Shown: in pieces, positions 40,399-48,265 of the stretch | Position numbering within the stretch: position 1 is the first letter of the stretch | How the letters are laid out: each line of letters starts with the position of its first letter | From: Curtobacterium oceanosedimentum | GTDB taxonomy: Bacteria; Actinomycetota; Actinomycetes; Actinomycetales; Microbacteriaceae | Length of the DNA: 53,797 nt | Assembly: GCF_020297365.1 (NCBI RefSeq) | Contig: NZ_JAIXIG010000027.1 | Coordinates: 1-53,797, forward strand | Direction of reading: 5' to 3' | Made by a program: the position numbers and the translations under genes | Notes under the pieces: model-generated | What the model was told of the DNA's origin: nothing | What the model saw: the letters and a program-made list of their open reading frames with translations, nothing else | Databases searched by the model: none

Positions 40399-41106
40399 CT
40401 ATCGGTTCCGCTGCTGGTGCTGATCGGCCCCGGTCTGCAGCGGGCCGTTGTCCGCGTAGGCCAGGTCGGGGTTCGAGCGGTACAGCCGAGCCGGACGGTG
40501 CCGGCCCCCGCTCGTGGTCTCGTCGGTCGGCAGGACCGCGTCGGTCTTCTCGACCTGCCGACGGAAGTTCGCGGGGTCGAGCGCCCGGCCGAGCACCGCC
40601 TCGTAGACCCCGCGGAGCTCGGCGAGGGTGAACCGGTCGCCGAGGAACGCCTGCGCGATCCGTGAGTACGACATCTTGTTGCGCAGCCGCCACAGGGCGT
40701 ACTCGACGATGCGGTCGTGGTCGAACGCCAGCGGCGGGTGCTCGTCGGCCAGGAACCACCGGACGTTCCAGTCGTCGGGCACGACGTTCGCCTCGTCCGG
40801 GTGCACGAGCGCCCAGTACACGATCGACACGACCCGGTTCGGCGACCGGCCGACGTCACCGAACGCGTAGAGCTGCTCGAGGTACCGCGGCTGGACGTTC
40901 GTCGTCTCACGCAGGCGGGCGGCCGCCGAGTCCTCGAGCCCCTCGTCCACACCGACCCACCCGCCGGGCAGCGCCCAGGACCCCTCGAACGGCTCCGCGA
41001 CGCGACGGACGAGCGGCATCCACAGCGCCGGCGCCCCGGTGTCCGGGTGCGGACGGAGCGCGACGATCACCGTGGAGACGGCGACGCGGATGTCGGGCTC
41101 GCTCAC
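40399..41106 (-). CDS. nrtR: NrtR: Nudix-related transcriptional regulator of NAD synthesis
   Basis: 235 residues. Residues ~5-145 are a Nudix fold (VRRVAEPFEGSWALPGGWVGVDEGLEDSAAARLRET) but the catalytic REUXEEXGU part reads RETTNVQP, so hydrolysis is unlikely. Residues ~150-225 are the winged helix of NrtR (LRNKMSYSRIAQAFLGDRFTLAELRGVYEAVLGRALDPANFRRQVEK). NrtR family members bind ADP-ribose or NAD and repress nad genes. It heads the nrtR-nadA-nadB-nadC-nifS operon, and candidate operators lie directly upstream. GTG 41106. Confidence 0.93.
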   Translation of the reverse strand: MSEPDIRVAVSTVIVALRPHPDTGAPALWMPLVRRVAEPFEGSWALPGGWVGVDEGLEDSAAARLRETTNVQPRYLEQLYAFGDVGRSPNRVVSIVYWALVHPDEANVVPDDWNVRWFLADEHPPLAFDHDRIVEYALWRLRNKMSYSRIAQAFLGDRFTLAELRGVYEAVLGRALDPANFRRQVEKTDAVLPTDETTSGGRHRPARLYRSNPDLAYADNGPLQTGADQHQQRNR

Positions 41107-41107
41107 G

Positions 41108-41151
41108 TTAGTGTCATCCTGACTCGAAGTGTTCGGGTTGCGATGACACTA
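41108..41151. promoter_or_regulatory. Candidate NrtR operator region
   Basis: TAGTGTCAT (41109-41117) and its exact inverse ATGACACTA (41143-41151) lie 34 bp centre to centre directly upstream of nrtR. The first site reads as an imperfect 21-bp palindrome, TTAGTGTCA-TCC-TGACTCGAA (41108-41128, 7 of 9 positions symmetric). Position next to nrtR suggests autoregulation of the NAD operon. Confidence 0.7.
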
Positions 41152-41231
41152 TCACCCCTGCCGCGGTCCGCTCGTCACGAGCCGGAAACAGACCGTCACG
41201 GGGACGAAAACTGCCGGGCGGGCGACGCCGT

Positions 41232-41237
41232 TACCGT
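41232..41237 (+). promoter_or_regulatory. -10 box TACCGT of acyP
   Basis: TACCGT, 7 nt, ATG at 41245; leaderless arrangement. Confidence 0.45.
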
Positions 41238-41244
41238 GGACGAC

Positions 41245-41526
41245 ATGACGACGGTGACGAGGGTGCACGCCGTGGTGTCGGGAACCGTCCAGGGCGTCGG
41301 CTTCCGGTACTGGACCGCCAGGAAGGCCGACGGGCTCGACCTGGTCGGCTACGCCAGGAACCTCTGGTACGGCACGGTCGAGGTCGAGGCCGAGGGGCCG
41401 TCGGACGCCGTCGACTCGCTGGTCGCGTGCCTGCGGACCGGCCCGCCGTCGGCGACCGTGACCGACGTGACGCTCCGCAGCGTCGCGCCGCGGGGCGACG
41501 CCGACGAGTTCGCCGTCCTGCGCTGA
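41245..41526 (+). CDS. acyP: Acylphosphatase
   Basis: 93 residues. Hydrolyses carboxyl-phosphate bonds. The phosphate loop VSGTVQGVGFRYWTARKA holds the catalytic Arg, and VGYARNLWYGTVEVEAEGPSDAV holds the catalytic Asn. Full family length; no fusion. Divergent from nrtR. Confidence 0.94.
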   Translation: MTTVTRVHAVVSGTVQGVGFRYWTARKADGLDLVGYARNLWYGTVEVEAEGPSDAVDSLVACLRTGPPSATVTDVTLRSVAPRGDADEFAVLR

Positions 41527-41706
41527 CCGACAGGCCCAGCACGCCGGGCCCGGCACCCTCGGCCCCGCTCGCTCCGACCGGCACCGATCGTTCACCTGCG
41601 GATGTCGGCACGAAGCGGAATAATCGCATCCACTCAGGCGGTTGCCCTGTCTGCGCGACCTGCGCCACCCCAGTTCCACCAGTCGTGAACCACCAGGAGC
41701 CCCCGC
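41527..41706. other. Gap between acyP and the MFS gene
   Basis: 180 nt. CCCAGCACGCCGGGCCCGG near 41534 is a weak hairpin. AATAATCG near 41619 is the only AT-rich candidate -10. CCACCAGGAG-type ribosome site precedes the ATG at 41707. Confidence 0.35.
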
Positions 41707-43188
41707 ATGACCCAGGCCGTCGATTCCGCCCCCCGCACGGGAAGCGTCTCGCAGCCGTCCGCTGCCGAGACCCGACTCGTGATCGGGCTGCTGCTCGTGT
41801 CCGCGTTCGTCGTCATCCTCAACGAGACGATCATGGGTGTGGCGCTGCCCCGCCTGATGCAGGACCTCGGGATCAGCGCCGCCACCGGGCAGTGGCTGAC
41901 CACGGGCTTCCTGCTCACCATGGCCGTCGTGATCCCGATCACCGGCTTCCTGCTGCAGCGCTTCAACACCCGGCCCGTCTTCCTCTGGGCGATGGGGCTG
42001 TTCTCTGCGGGCACGCTCATCGCCCTGCTCGCCCCCGGCTTCACGCTGCTGCTGGTCGGCCGCATCGTGCAGGCCAGCGGGACCGCGATCATGATGCCGC
42101 TGCTCATGACGACCGTCCTGACGCTCATCGACCCGGCGCACCGCGGCCGCATCATGGGCAACATCTCGATCGTCATCTCGGTCGCCCCCGCGATCGGTCC
42201 GACCATCTCCGGCCTCATCCTCAACGCGTTCTCGTGGCGCTGGCTGTTCGGCTTCGTGCTCCCGATCGCGATCGCCGCACTGATCCTCGGCCTGGTCAAG
42301 GTGCAGAACGTCTCGACCCCGCGCCGGGCCCCGATCGACGTGCTCTCGGTCGTGCTGTCCGCCTTCGCGTTCGGCGGCATCGTCTACGGGCTCTCGAGCC
42401 TGGGCGAGGCCGGCACCACCGGCCCGCTCGTCCCGATCACCGCCCTGGTCGTCGGCGCCGTCGCACTCGCGGTCTTCATCGTCCGCCAGACGCGGCTGCA
42501 GCGTGCCGACCGCGCCCTGCTCGACCTCCGCACCTTCCGCACCCGCGGCTTCACGGTGCCGATCGTCGCGATGGGCCTGAGCTTCATGGCGATGTTCGGC
42601 ACGCTGATCCTGCTGCCGATCTACCTCGAGCGGGTCCTCGGGCTCGAGGTGCTCCAGGTCGGCCTGCTCCTGCTGCCCGGTGGTCTGCTCATGGGGCTGC
42701 TCTCCCCCATCGTCGGGCGCATCTACGACCGCCACGGCCCGCGCGTGCTCCTGATCCCCGGATCGATCATCGTGAGCGGCGTGCTCTGGGCCCTCTCCAC
42801 GGTCGGTGTCGACACCAGCGTCGGGTTCGTGCTCGCCGCGCACGTCGTGCTGAGCGTCGGCCTGGCACTGACCTTCACCCCGCTGTTCACCGCGGCGCTC
42901 GGCGGCCTGCCCCCGAAGCTGTACTCGCACGGCAGTGCGGTGCTCGGCACGGCGCAGCAGCTGGCGGGTGCGGCCGGCACCGCCCTGTTCGTCACGCTCC
43001 TGACCATCGGCGCCGCGACCGCGGTCGAGGGTTCGGGTGCCGAGGGCGCCGCCGTGGCCACCGCGTCCGGCGTGCAGACGGCGTTCCTGGTCGGTGCGGT
43101 GATCTCGCTGTTCGGCATCCTGGCGTCGGTGTTCGTCCGCCGCCCGGCCGTCGCCGAAGGTGCGCCCACGCCGCCGCCCGTGCACTAG
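41707..43188 (+). CDS. DHA2-family drug-efflux MFS permease (LmrB/EmrB-like)
   Basis: 493 residues, about 14 helices. Helix 1 is VVILNETIMGVALPRLMQDLGISAATGQWLTTGFLLTMAVVIPITGFLLQRF, the DHA2 signature region; the motif-C-like segment is SVAPAIGPTISGLIL. Likely multidrug proton antiport. No regulator is adjacent. Confidence 0.92.
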   Translation: MTQAVDSAPRTGSVSQPSAAETRLVIGLLLVSAFVVILNETIMGVALPRLMQDLGISAATGQWLTTGFLLTMAVVIPITGFLLQRFNTRPVFLWAMGLFSAGTLIALLAPGFTLLLVGRIVQASGTAIMMPLLMTTVLTLIDPAHRGRIMGNISIVISVAPAIGPTISGLILNAFSWRWLFGFVLPIAIAALILGLVKVQNVSTPRRAPIDVLSVVLSAFAFGGIVYGLSSLGEAGTTGPLVPITALVVGAVALAVFIVRQTRLQRADRALLDLRTFRTRGFTVPIVAMGLSFMAMFGTLILLPIYLERVLGLEVLQVGLLLLPGGLLMGLLSPIVGRIYDRHGPRVLLIPGSIIVSGVLWALSTVGVDTSVGFVLAAHVVLSVGLALTFTPLFTAALGGLPPKLYSHGSAVLGTAQQLAGAAGTALFVTLLTIGAATAVEGSGAEGAAVATASGVQTAFLVGAVISLFGILASVFVRRPAVAEGAPTPPPVH

Positions 43189-43296
43189 CGGACGCGCACC
43201 AGCGGACGCGCACACCGAGTGTGCACGAGACGTCGGGTCGGCAGCCGCCACCCGGCGTCTCCTGCGTCCTCCCGTCCCGTCCCGTCGTCGGCGTGG

Positions 43297-43302
43297 CAGG
43301 CT
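43297..43302 (+). promoter_or_regulatory. -10-like CAGGCT of the alditol oxidase gene
   Basis: CAGGCT, 6 nt, ATG at 43309; weaker match than the others but the same spacing. Confidence 0.3.
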
Positions 43303-43308
43303 GACGGC

Positions 43309-44556
43309 ATGCGGTCGACGGCGCGCGAGCTGAACTGGTCCGGCACGGTCACCTACACGGCCGAGCACGTGGCACGTCCGGGGTCCGTCGTCGAGGCCGC
43401 CGAGCTCGTCGCACGCTCCCGACGGGTGCACGGCCTCGGCACCCGGCACTCGTTCAACGACGTCGCCGACGCCCCGGGGGTCCTGCTCGACCTCACCGCG
43501 ATCCCCACGGACCTGGTCGTCGACTCCGACCGGCAGACCGCGACCCTCGGCGCCGGTACCCGGTACGGTGTCGTCGCGCCGGACCTCGACCGCGCCGGCG
43601 CCGCCCTGCACAACATGGGATCGCTGCCGCACATCTCCGTGGGCGGGGCGGTCGCGACGGGCACGCACGGCTCCGGCACCGCCCTCGGTTCCCTGAGCAC
43701 GGCGGTACGGGCGTTCGAGGTGATCGGCCCCGACGGGTCGGTGCGGACCGTCGACCGCGACGACCCCACCTTCGACGGCGCGGTGCTGCACCTGGGGCTG
43801 CTCGGGATCGTCACCCGGGTCACGCTCGACGTCGAACCGGCCTACCGCATGCGACAGGACGCCTACGGTTCGATCCCGTGGGACACCTTCACCGCCCACG
43901 TCGCCGAGGTGCACGCCGCAGCGGACTCGGTGTGCTCGTACACGGTGTTCGGCGACCAGGTCAGCGAGGTCCTGCTCAAGACGCGCGTCCCCGTCGACGC
44001 CGACGACGTGCCGGTGCCCGAGGAGTTGTTCGGCGCGCCCCGGCTGCCGGGAGCGCCCGGTGACGACCACCGCACGGCCCGCGACGGCAGCGTCGGTCCG
44101 TGGTGGGACCGCCTGCCGCACTTCCCGATCGGCTCGGTGCCGAGCCACGGTTCCGAGGTGCAGAGCGAGCACTTCGTCCCGCTCCGGCACGCGGCCGCCG
44201 CGCTCGACGCCCTGCGCGGCCTGGCCGACCGGATCCAGCCGCACCTGCACGTGTCCGAGCTGCGGACGATGGCCGCCGACGACCTGTGGCTGAGCCCGAG
44301 CCAGGGCGAGGACGTGCTCTGCATCGCCTTCACCTGGAAGAAGCACCCGGCGGAGGTCGCCGCACTCCTGCCCGACCTCGAGGCCCGGTTGGCACCGTTC
44401 GGCGGCCGACCGCACTGGGGCAAGATGAGCTCCCTCGACGGGGCCGCCATCGCCGCGCTCTACCCGCGCCTGGCGGACTTCCGCGACCTCGTGGCCCGCG
44501 CGGACCCGGAGCGGACGTTCGCATCCGCGTTCGGCGAGCGGGTGCTCGGGACCTGA
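43309..44556 (+). CDS. FAD-dependent alditol oxidase (AldO/xylitol oxidase-like)
   Basis: 415 residues, vanillyl-alcohol oxidase fold. GLGTRHSFNDVADAPG contains His47, matching the covalent-FAD His46 of Streptomyces AldO; GAGTRYGVVAPDLDRAGAALHNMGSLPHISVGGAVATGTHGSG is the pyrophosphate loop region. The C-terminal HWGKMSSLDGAAIAALYPRLADFRDLVARADPERTFASAF is typical of AldO/arabinono-lactone oxidases. Predicted to oxidise sugar alcohols such as xylitol or sorbitol, giving H2O2. D-arabinono-1,4-lactone oxidase is the main alternative. Confidence 0.9.
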   Translation: MRSTARELNWSGTVTYTAEHVARPGSVVEAAELVARSRRVHGLGTRHSFNDVADAPGVLLDLTAIPTDLVVDSDRQTATLGAGTRYGVVAPDLDRAGAALHNMGSLPHISVGGAVATGTHGSGTALGSLSTAVRAFEVIGPDGSVRTVDRDDPTFDGAVLHLGLLGIVTRVTLDVEPAYRMRQDAYGSIPWDTFTAHVAEVHAAADSVCSYTVFGDQVSEVLLKTRVPVDADDVPVPEELFGAPRLPGAPGDDHRTARDGSVGPWWDRLPHFPIGSVPSHGSEVQSEHFVPLRHAAAALDALRGLADRIQPHLHVSELRTMAADDLWLSPSQGEDVLCIAFTWKKHPAEVAALLPDLEARLAPFGGRPHWGKMSSLDGAAIAALYPRLADFRDLVARADPERTFASAFGERVLGT

Positions 44557-44643
44557 CCCGGGCCTCCAGGCAGACCCGCGTGGACCGGCGCAGCTGCGCG
44601 CCGCGCGCCGGCCGGGAGGCCCGCCACCCGCCCGCCCCGACGG
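44557..44643. other. Convergent gap with self-complementary sequence
   Basis: Contains the palindrome GCGCAGCTGCGC near 44587 and a GCCGGGAGGCCCG run at 44610-44622 that resembles one arm of the palindrome family. Probably a terminator region for both convergent genes. Confidence 0.35.
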
Positions 44644-45135
44644 TCACGCCACGGGCGTGACCGTCTTCGACACCCCGTCCCAGTGGCGCACGCCGCCCAC
44701 GGTCAGCACCTCGGGCAGCGGCGCGCCGCGGAGCGCGGCCACCGCGGCGCCCAGGTCCTGGTCGCGCACCCGGCGGGCGAACGAGACGTGCGGCGACCAC
44801 GCGCCGGGCAGCGAGGTGTCGACCCCACCCGGCGCGGTGCGGTGCACGGCACGGTGGAAGTCCGCGAGCGCCGGATCGACGACCACGGCCCGCACCAGCA
44901 CCGATCGGTCCGCTCCGGCCGGGAACAGCAGGACCCCGCCGAGCCGCAGGGACATGGGGACCGGGACGTCGAAGCCGCTCGGGACCGGCAGGTCGTCGCC
45001 GGCGGCCAGCGTGACGTGCGGGCTGTTCGTGTCGGACCGCCCCAGGCTCGGCAGGTCGGCGTCGACCAGCGCCTGCCACGCCGTCCGCACGGCGGCGTCC
45101 GACTCCTGGTCGAGGACGAGTTCGATGCTGCGCAC
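44644..45135 (-). CDS. 2'-5' RNA ligase/cyclic phosphodiesterase-family protein
   Basis: 163 residues. Two H-x-T/S motifs, SPHVTLAAGDD near residue 38 and SPHVSFARRVR near 114, define the 2H phosphoesterase fold. Likely hydrolyses a 2',3'-cyclic or 2'-5' linkage of RNA (ThpR-like). GTG 45135. Divergent from metQ. Confidence 0.9.
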   Translation of the reverse strand: MRSIELVLDQESDAAVRTAWQALVDADLPSLGRSDTNSPHVTLAAGDDLPVPSGFDVPVPMSLRLGGVLLFPAGADRSVLVRAVVVDPALADFHRAVHRTAPGGVDTSLPGAWSPHVSFARRVRDQDLGAAVAALRGAPLPEVLTVGGVRHWDGVSKTVTPVA

Positions 45136-45167
45136 GGACCGAGTCAACCAAGCTGCGCCGTGACGCG

Positions 45168-45207
45168 GACGCATCCCGTCGCGGCTGCGTCCGTGACGGG
45201 ATGCGTC
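45168..45207. promoter_or_regulatory. 13-bp inverted repeat between the 2H phosphoesterase and metQ genes
   Basis: GACGCATCCCGTC (45168-45180) and GACGGGATGCGTC (45195-45207) with a 14-nt loop. May be an operator for the divergent pair or a leader stem-loop of metQ. No SAM riboswitch consensus is visible. Confidence 0.5.
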
Positions 45208-45327
45208 CCGCCGCGGATGTAACACAGCGGAACGGAACTCGCACCGTCGCCGGGCGCACGTCACACTCGACTCCACGCCGCGGACCACCGCGGCTCCCCC
45301 ACCGCACGGCCCACGAGGAGCACCAGC

Positions 45328-46278
45328 ATGTCCGCAGCCCCCACACTGCCCGAGAAGCCGAAGGGCAAGCGCCCGATCGGCTGGATCGTCGCCGCCGCGA
45401 TCGTCGTGGTGGCGATCGTCGTCGCCGTCGTCGTCGGAGCGCTCCGCTCCGGAGGCAGCAGCGGTGCGGCCGCCGGGGACGGTGCAGGCAAGACCGTCAC
45501 GATCGGCGTCGCGGACGAGTCGCTCGGCTACTGGGACACCTACACCGAGCTCGCGAAGGAGCGACTGGGCGTCACGGTGAAGCTGACGAACTTCTCCGAC
45601 TACTCGCTGCCGAACCCGGCGCTGAAGGACGGCCAGCTGGACATCAACCAGTTCCAGCACATCCAGTACCTCGCGGACTACAACGTCACCTCGAACGACG
45701 ACCTGCAGCCGATCGGCTCCACCGCCGTGTACCCGCTGCCCCTCTACTCGACGAAGTACGACGAGCCGTCGGAACTGCCCGAGAACGCGAAGGTCGCGAT
45801 CCCGAACGACTCGATCAACCAGGCCCGCGCGCTGCTCATCCTGCAGGCGGCCGACCTCATCACGCTCGAGGACGGCGGCTCGGCGTTCTCGACCACCGAC
45901 GACATCGAGACGAAGCAGGTCGACGTGCAGACCCTCGACGCCTCGCAGACCGCGAACGCCCTGCAGCAGGGGTCGGTCGACGCGGCCGTCGTGAACAACA
46001 ACTTCGCCACCGCCGCCGGCCTGCCGATCTCGGACGCGATCTACCAGGACGACCCCTCGAGCGCGAGCGCTGCCCCGTACGTCAACGTGTTCGCCGTCCG
46101 TGACGAGGACAAGGACGACGAGACCTACCTGGACCTGGCGGAGCTGTTCCAGGACGACGCCGTGCAGCAGGCCTTCGCGAAGGACCTGCCCGAGGCCGTC
46201 GCCCGCGACGAGAGCGCGGAGACCCTGCAGGACGAGCTCGCCGAGGTCCAGCAGGACGCGAAGGCGGCCAAGCAGTAG
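45328..46278 (+). CDS. metQ: MetQ/NlpA-family methionine-binding protein, membrane-anchored
   Basis: 316 residues. NlpA/MetQ fold from ~55 (KTVTIGVADESLGYWDTYTELAKERLGVTVKLTNFSDYSLPNPALKDGQLDINQFQHIQYL). Instead of a lipobox it has a cytoplasmic basic start and one transmembrane helix (residues ~17-39, IGWIVAAAIVVVAIVVAVVVGAL); the protein contains no cysteine. It delivers methionine to MetNI from the outer membrane face. Its stop shares one base with the metN GTG. Confidence 0.93.
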   Translation: MSAAPTLPEKPKGKRPIGWIVAAAIVVVAIVVAVVVGALRSGGSSGAAAGDGAGKTVTIGVADESLGYWDTYTELAKERLGVTVKLTNFSDYSLPNPALKDGQLDINQFQHIQYLADYNVTSNDDLQPIGSTAVYPLPLYSTKYDEPSELPENAKVAIPNDSINQARALLILQAADLITLEDGGSAFSTTDDIETKQVDVQTLDASQTANALQQGSVDAAVVNNNFATAAGLPISDAIYQDDPSSASAAPYVNVFAVRDEDKDDETYLDLAELFQDDAVQQAFAKDLPEAVARDESAETLQDELAEVQQDAKAAKQ

Positions 46279-47318
46279 TGCCGGTCCTCGTCGAACTCCG
46301 CGGCGTCTCGAAGCACTACCGCCGCGCCGACACCGGCGAGAGCGTGGTGGCCGTCGAGGACGTCTCCCTGGACGTGCACCAGGGCGAGGTCCTCGGCGTC
46401 ATCGGGTACTCCGGCGCCGGCAAGTCCACCCTGGTCCGCCTGGTCAACGCGCTCGAGCTGCCGAGCTCCGGCACGGTGACCGTCGCGGGCCGCGAGCTGA
46501 CGGCGATCCCCGAGCGGGACCGCCGTCTGGCGCGTCGCAACATCGGGATGATCTTCCAGCAGTTCAACCTGTTCCGGTCCCGCACGATCGCCGGCAACGT
46601 GGCGTACCCGCTCAAGGTCGCCGGCGTGCCGAAGGAGGAGCGGAACCGTCGCGTGGCCGAGCTGCTCGACTTCGTCGGCCTGCTCGAACGTGCCCACGCG
46701 TACCCGGAGCAGCTGTCCGGTGGGCAGAAGCAGCGTGTCGGCATCGCCCGTGCGCTCGCGGCGTCGCCCGACCTGCTCCTGGCCGACGAGGCGACGAGCG
46801 CCCTGGACCCCGAGACGACGTCCGAGGTGCTCGGGCTGCTCCGTCGGGTGAACCGGGAGCTCGGCGTCACCATCATCGTCATCACGCACGAGATGGACGC
46901 CGTCCGGCAGATCGCCGACCGCGTCGCCGTGATGGAGCAGGGCCGGGTCGTCGAGGTCGGCGACGTGTACGACGTGTTCGCGAACCCGCAGACCGGTGCC
47001 GCACAGCGCTTCGTCCGCACGGCGCTGCACGACCGCCCGTCCGCCGAGACGCTCCGACGCCTGCGCGACCGCCACCCGGGTCGCCTCGTCACCGTGCAGA
47101 TCACCGACGAGGCCGGCCTGCAGAACCGCGTCGACGCGGCCTTCCGCGACGCCGGCGTCACCGCCGAGCTCGTGTACGGCGGGGTGGGCGAGATCCGGGA
47201 GCGCCGGATCGGCTCGCTCACCTACGAACTGACCGCCCCCGACCCCGCAGCCGCCGATCGTGCGGTCGGGGCCCTGCGGTCCGGCGGCATCACCGTCGAC
47301 GAGGAGGTGGCAGCGTGA
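46278..47318 (+). CDS. metN: Methionine ABC transporter ATP-binding protein
   Basis: 346 residues. Walker A GYSGAGKST, signature LSGGQKQRVGIARAL, Walker B LLLADEATSALD, H-loop ITHEMD. C-terminal NIL/ACT-like domain from ~270 (ETLRRLRDRHPGRLVTVQITDEAG...ELVYGGVGEIRERRIGSLTYEL) that binds methionine and inhibits transport. Coupled to metQ and metI. Confidence 0.96.
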   Translation: MPVLVELRGVSKHYRRADTGESVVAVEDVSLDVHQGEVLGVIGYSGAGKSTLVRLVNALELPSSGTVTVAGRELTAIPERDRRLARRNIGMIFQQFNLFRSRTIAGNVAYPLKVAGVPKEERNRRVAELLDFVGLLERAHAYPEQLSGGQKQRVGIARALAASPDLLLADEATSALDPETTSEVLGLLRRVNRELGVTIIVITHEMDAVRQIADRVAVMEQGRVVEVGDVYDVFANPQTGAAQRFVRTALHDRPSAETLRRLRDRHPGRLVTVQITDEAGLQNRVDAAFRDAGVTAELVYGGVGEIRERRIGSLTYELTAPDPAAADRAVGALRSGGITVDEEVAA

Positions 47319-47986
47319 ACGACGGCTTCCAGAGCGTGATCGACACGTCCGACGTGTTCTTCGCCGCGATCCGCGACACCCTCGTGATGACGCTGGTCTC
47401 CCTCGTCGTCGCCGGGGTCGTGGGGCTCGCTCTCGGCCTGGTCCTGTACGCCACCCGGCCGGGCAACCTGCTGGGCAACCGGGCGGTCTACGCGATCGTC
47501 AACGTGCTCGTGAACATCGTCCGGCCGATCCCGTTCGTGATCTTCCTCGCCGCGATCGCGCCCCTGTCCCGCGTGGCCGTGCAGACCACCATCGGCGTGC
47601 CGGCGGTGACCTTCGCGATCTCGTTGGCGGCGTCGTTCGCGGTGTCCCGCATCGTCGAGCAGAACCTGCTCGCGGTCGACCCGGGCGTGGTCGAGGCGGC
47701 GCGGGCGTCGGGCGCACACCCGCTCTCCATCCTGCTGACGGTGCTCATCCCGGAGGGCGTCGGACCGCTCATCCTCGGGTACACGTTCATCTTCGTGGGG
47801 ATCGTGGACATGACGGCCCAGGGGGCACTCATCGGCGGCGGTGGCCTCGGCGAGTACGCGATCGTGTACGGCTCGCAGCGGTACGACTGGTGGATCGTCT
47901 ACGTCTCGGTGGCGGCGATCGTGGTCATCGTGCAGCTCGGCCAGTTCATCGGCAACCGTCTGGCCCGGGCGACCCTGCGTCGCTGA
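47315..47986 (+). CDS. metI: Methionine ABC transporter permease
   Basis: 223 residues, about five helices. EAA motif VVEAARASGAHPLSILLTVLIPEGVGPLILGYTF, typical of MetI. GTG 47315 overlaps the metN stop (GTGA). Confidence 0.96.
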   Translation: MNDGFQSVIDTSDVFFAAIRDTLVMTLVSLVVAGVVGLALGLVLYATRPGNLLGNRAVYAIVNVLVNIVRPIPFVIFLAAIAPLSRVAVQTTIGVPAVTFAISLAASFAVSRIVEQNLLAVDPGVVEAARASGAHPLSILLTVLIPEGVGPLILGYTFIFVGIVDMTAQGALIGGGGLGEYAIVYGSQRYDWWIVYVSVAAIVVIVQLGQFIGNRLARATLRR

Positions 47987-48006
47987 CGTCGGGGCGGGCG
48001 CGCGGC

Positions 48007-48063
48007 TGAGATCGCACTTCGGCCCGGCTCGCTGACCGGGAAACGGGACGAACCGCGACCTCG
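48007..48063. repeat. Second inverted-repeat family, copy 1
   Basis: GAGATCGCACTTCGGCCCGG pairs imperfectly with CGGGACGAACCGCGACCTCG. The left 33 nt (48008-48040) match the start of the element at 48183 with five differences. It starts 20 nt after metI. Confidence 0.6.
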
Positions 48064-48107
48064 AGTCGAGGGGGCCGTACGCCCCGGCGCGGTGGGCGCA
48101 CCCGCCT

Positions 48108-48148
48108 GGAGGCCCGGTGCCGGTCCACGAGACCGGCACCGGGCCTCC
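48108..48148. repeat. GGGAGGC-family hairpin downstream of metI
   Basis: 18-bp arms (48108-48125, 48131-48148) and a 5-nt loop, core GGAGGCCCGGTGCCGG. Between convergent metI and the EEP gene and bracketed by two copies of the other repeat. Confidence 0.7.
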
Positions 48149-48181
48149 CGTGCGTGCGTCGGGCGCGGGGCGCCGGGTAGT

Positions 48182-48238
48182 CGAGATCGCAGTTCGTCCC
48201 GGCTCACCGGCCGGGGGACCGGACGAAGTGCGATCTCG
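48182..48238. repeat. Second inverted-repeat family, copy 2
   Basis: CGAGATCGCAGTTCGTCCCGG pairs with CCGGACGAAGTGCGATCTCG (one mismatch, one bulge) around an 18-nt centre. Ends 28 nt before the EEP stop; likely part of its terminator. Confidence 0.65.
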
Positions 48239-48265
48239 CGGGCGCCACGGCGCCCGCGCTGCGCG

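Noticed and set aside
41152..44415. 1087-codon open frame on the minus strand opposite the MFS and alditol oxidase genes
   Set aside because: Composition is Arg/Glu/Asp/His-rich low complexity, caused by reading transmembrane-rich genes in antisense; overlapping frames on the plus strand carry clear families.
45136..45327. SAM riboswitch upstream of metQ
   Set aside because: None of the conserved SAM-I/IV core motifs is visible; only an inverted repeat is present.
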